Notes under the pieces: model-generated | What the model was told of the DNA's origin: nothing | The model's input: the letters and a program-made list of their open reading frames with translations, nothing else | Database searches by the model: none | Part shown: one piece after another, positions 23,953 to 24,006 of the stretch | Numbering within the stretch: position 1 is the stretch's first letter | Layout of the letters: each line of letters begins with the position of its first letter | Assembly (NCBI GenBank): GCA_963578625.1 | Contig: CAUZEO010000036.1 | Location: 1 to 24,006 of the forward strand | Reading direction: 5' to 3' | Source: CAUZEO01 sp963578625 | Lineage (GTDB): Bacteria > Verrucomicrobiota > Kiritimatiellia > SLOV01 | Length of the DNA: 24,006 bases | Position numbers and translations under genes: made by a program

Positions 23953-24006
23953 GTGCCGAAGGCACAAGATATGGAGTGCGGTGGCAGAGCGCAGCGGCGA
24001 CGGCGC
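23953..24006. repeat. Partial palindrome-rich (REP-like) sequence at the window edge
   Basis: A perfect 5-pair hairpin GTGCC-GAA-GGCAC (23953-23965) is followed by a GC-rich stretch with GGAGTGCGGTGGC and GCAGCGGCGACGGCGC that continues past the window. The composition recalls the palindromic element at 3985-4048. The full element cannot be seen. Confidence 0.45.

Overview
The window looks like chromosomal DNA from a PVC-superphylum bacterium, most likely Kiritimatiellota or a close Verrucomicrobiota/Lentisphaerota relative. This is an inference from gene content: a PEP-CTERM protein with a four-Arg tail, prepilin-like proteins with the H-x9-DG motif, a formylglycine sulfatase, large secreted glycoside-hydrolase-like proteins, and GC-rich coding sequence. 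No rRNA, tRNA, CRISPR array or complete mobile element was found. Every credible gene lies on the + strand.

Layout. (1) 1-2373: two secreted paralogs sharing one jelly-roll-like domain; the second ends in a PEP-CTERM anchor and is followed by a clear terminator. (2) 2576-3961: a type I sulfatase without a leader peptide. (3) 4139-5873: tandem 255-residue pseudopilin-like paralogs. (4) 5925-10715: a tightly overlapped operon of a TPR protein, a carbohydrate-type solute-binding protein and two permeases, the first with an unusual extra hydrophobic block. No ABC ATPase gene is present. (5) 10716-11262: a palindromic element and a decayed secreted-protein gene. (6) 11263-15646: three more members of the jelly-roll family, one fused to a glycoside-hydrolase-like module, one complete, and one cut off and joined out of frame to a Trp-rich fragment of another gene. 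(7) 15681-19249: tandem secreted glycoside-hydrolase-like paralogs related to the fused module. (8) 19492-22581: a GH42/clan-A-like secreted protein. (9) 22679-23941: a probable cytoplasmic alpha/alpha-barrel protein. The window ends inside a palindrome-rich repeat.

The genes read as a glycan-degradation locus. Secreted binding and hydrolase-like proteins would act outside or in the periplasm, the ABC importer would take up oligosaccharides, and the sulfatase and alpha/alpha-barrel protein would finish the breakdown inside. The substrate cannot be read from sequence; the sulfatase suggests a sulfated glycan.

The least expected signal is a set of short degenerate tandem repeats with a 7-nt period but different unit sequences, placed at several gene boundaries (2537, 4909, 5960, 5993, 6050, 15696, 22630). 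At two genes the array reads directly into the signal peptide and appears to encode its basic n-region. The other notable theme is modular shuffling: one secreted domain occurs five times, with a PEP-CTERM, a C-terminal beta-type module, a hydrolase-like module, or a truncated end.
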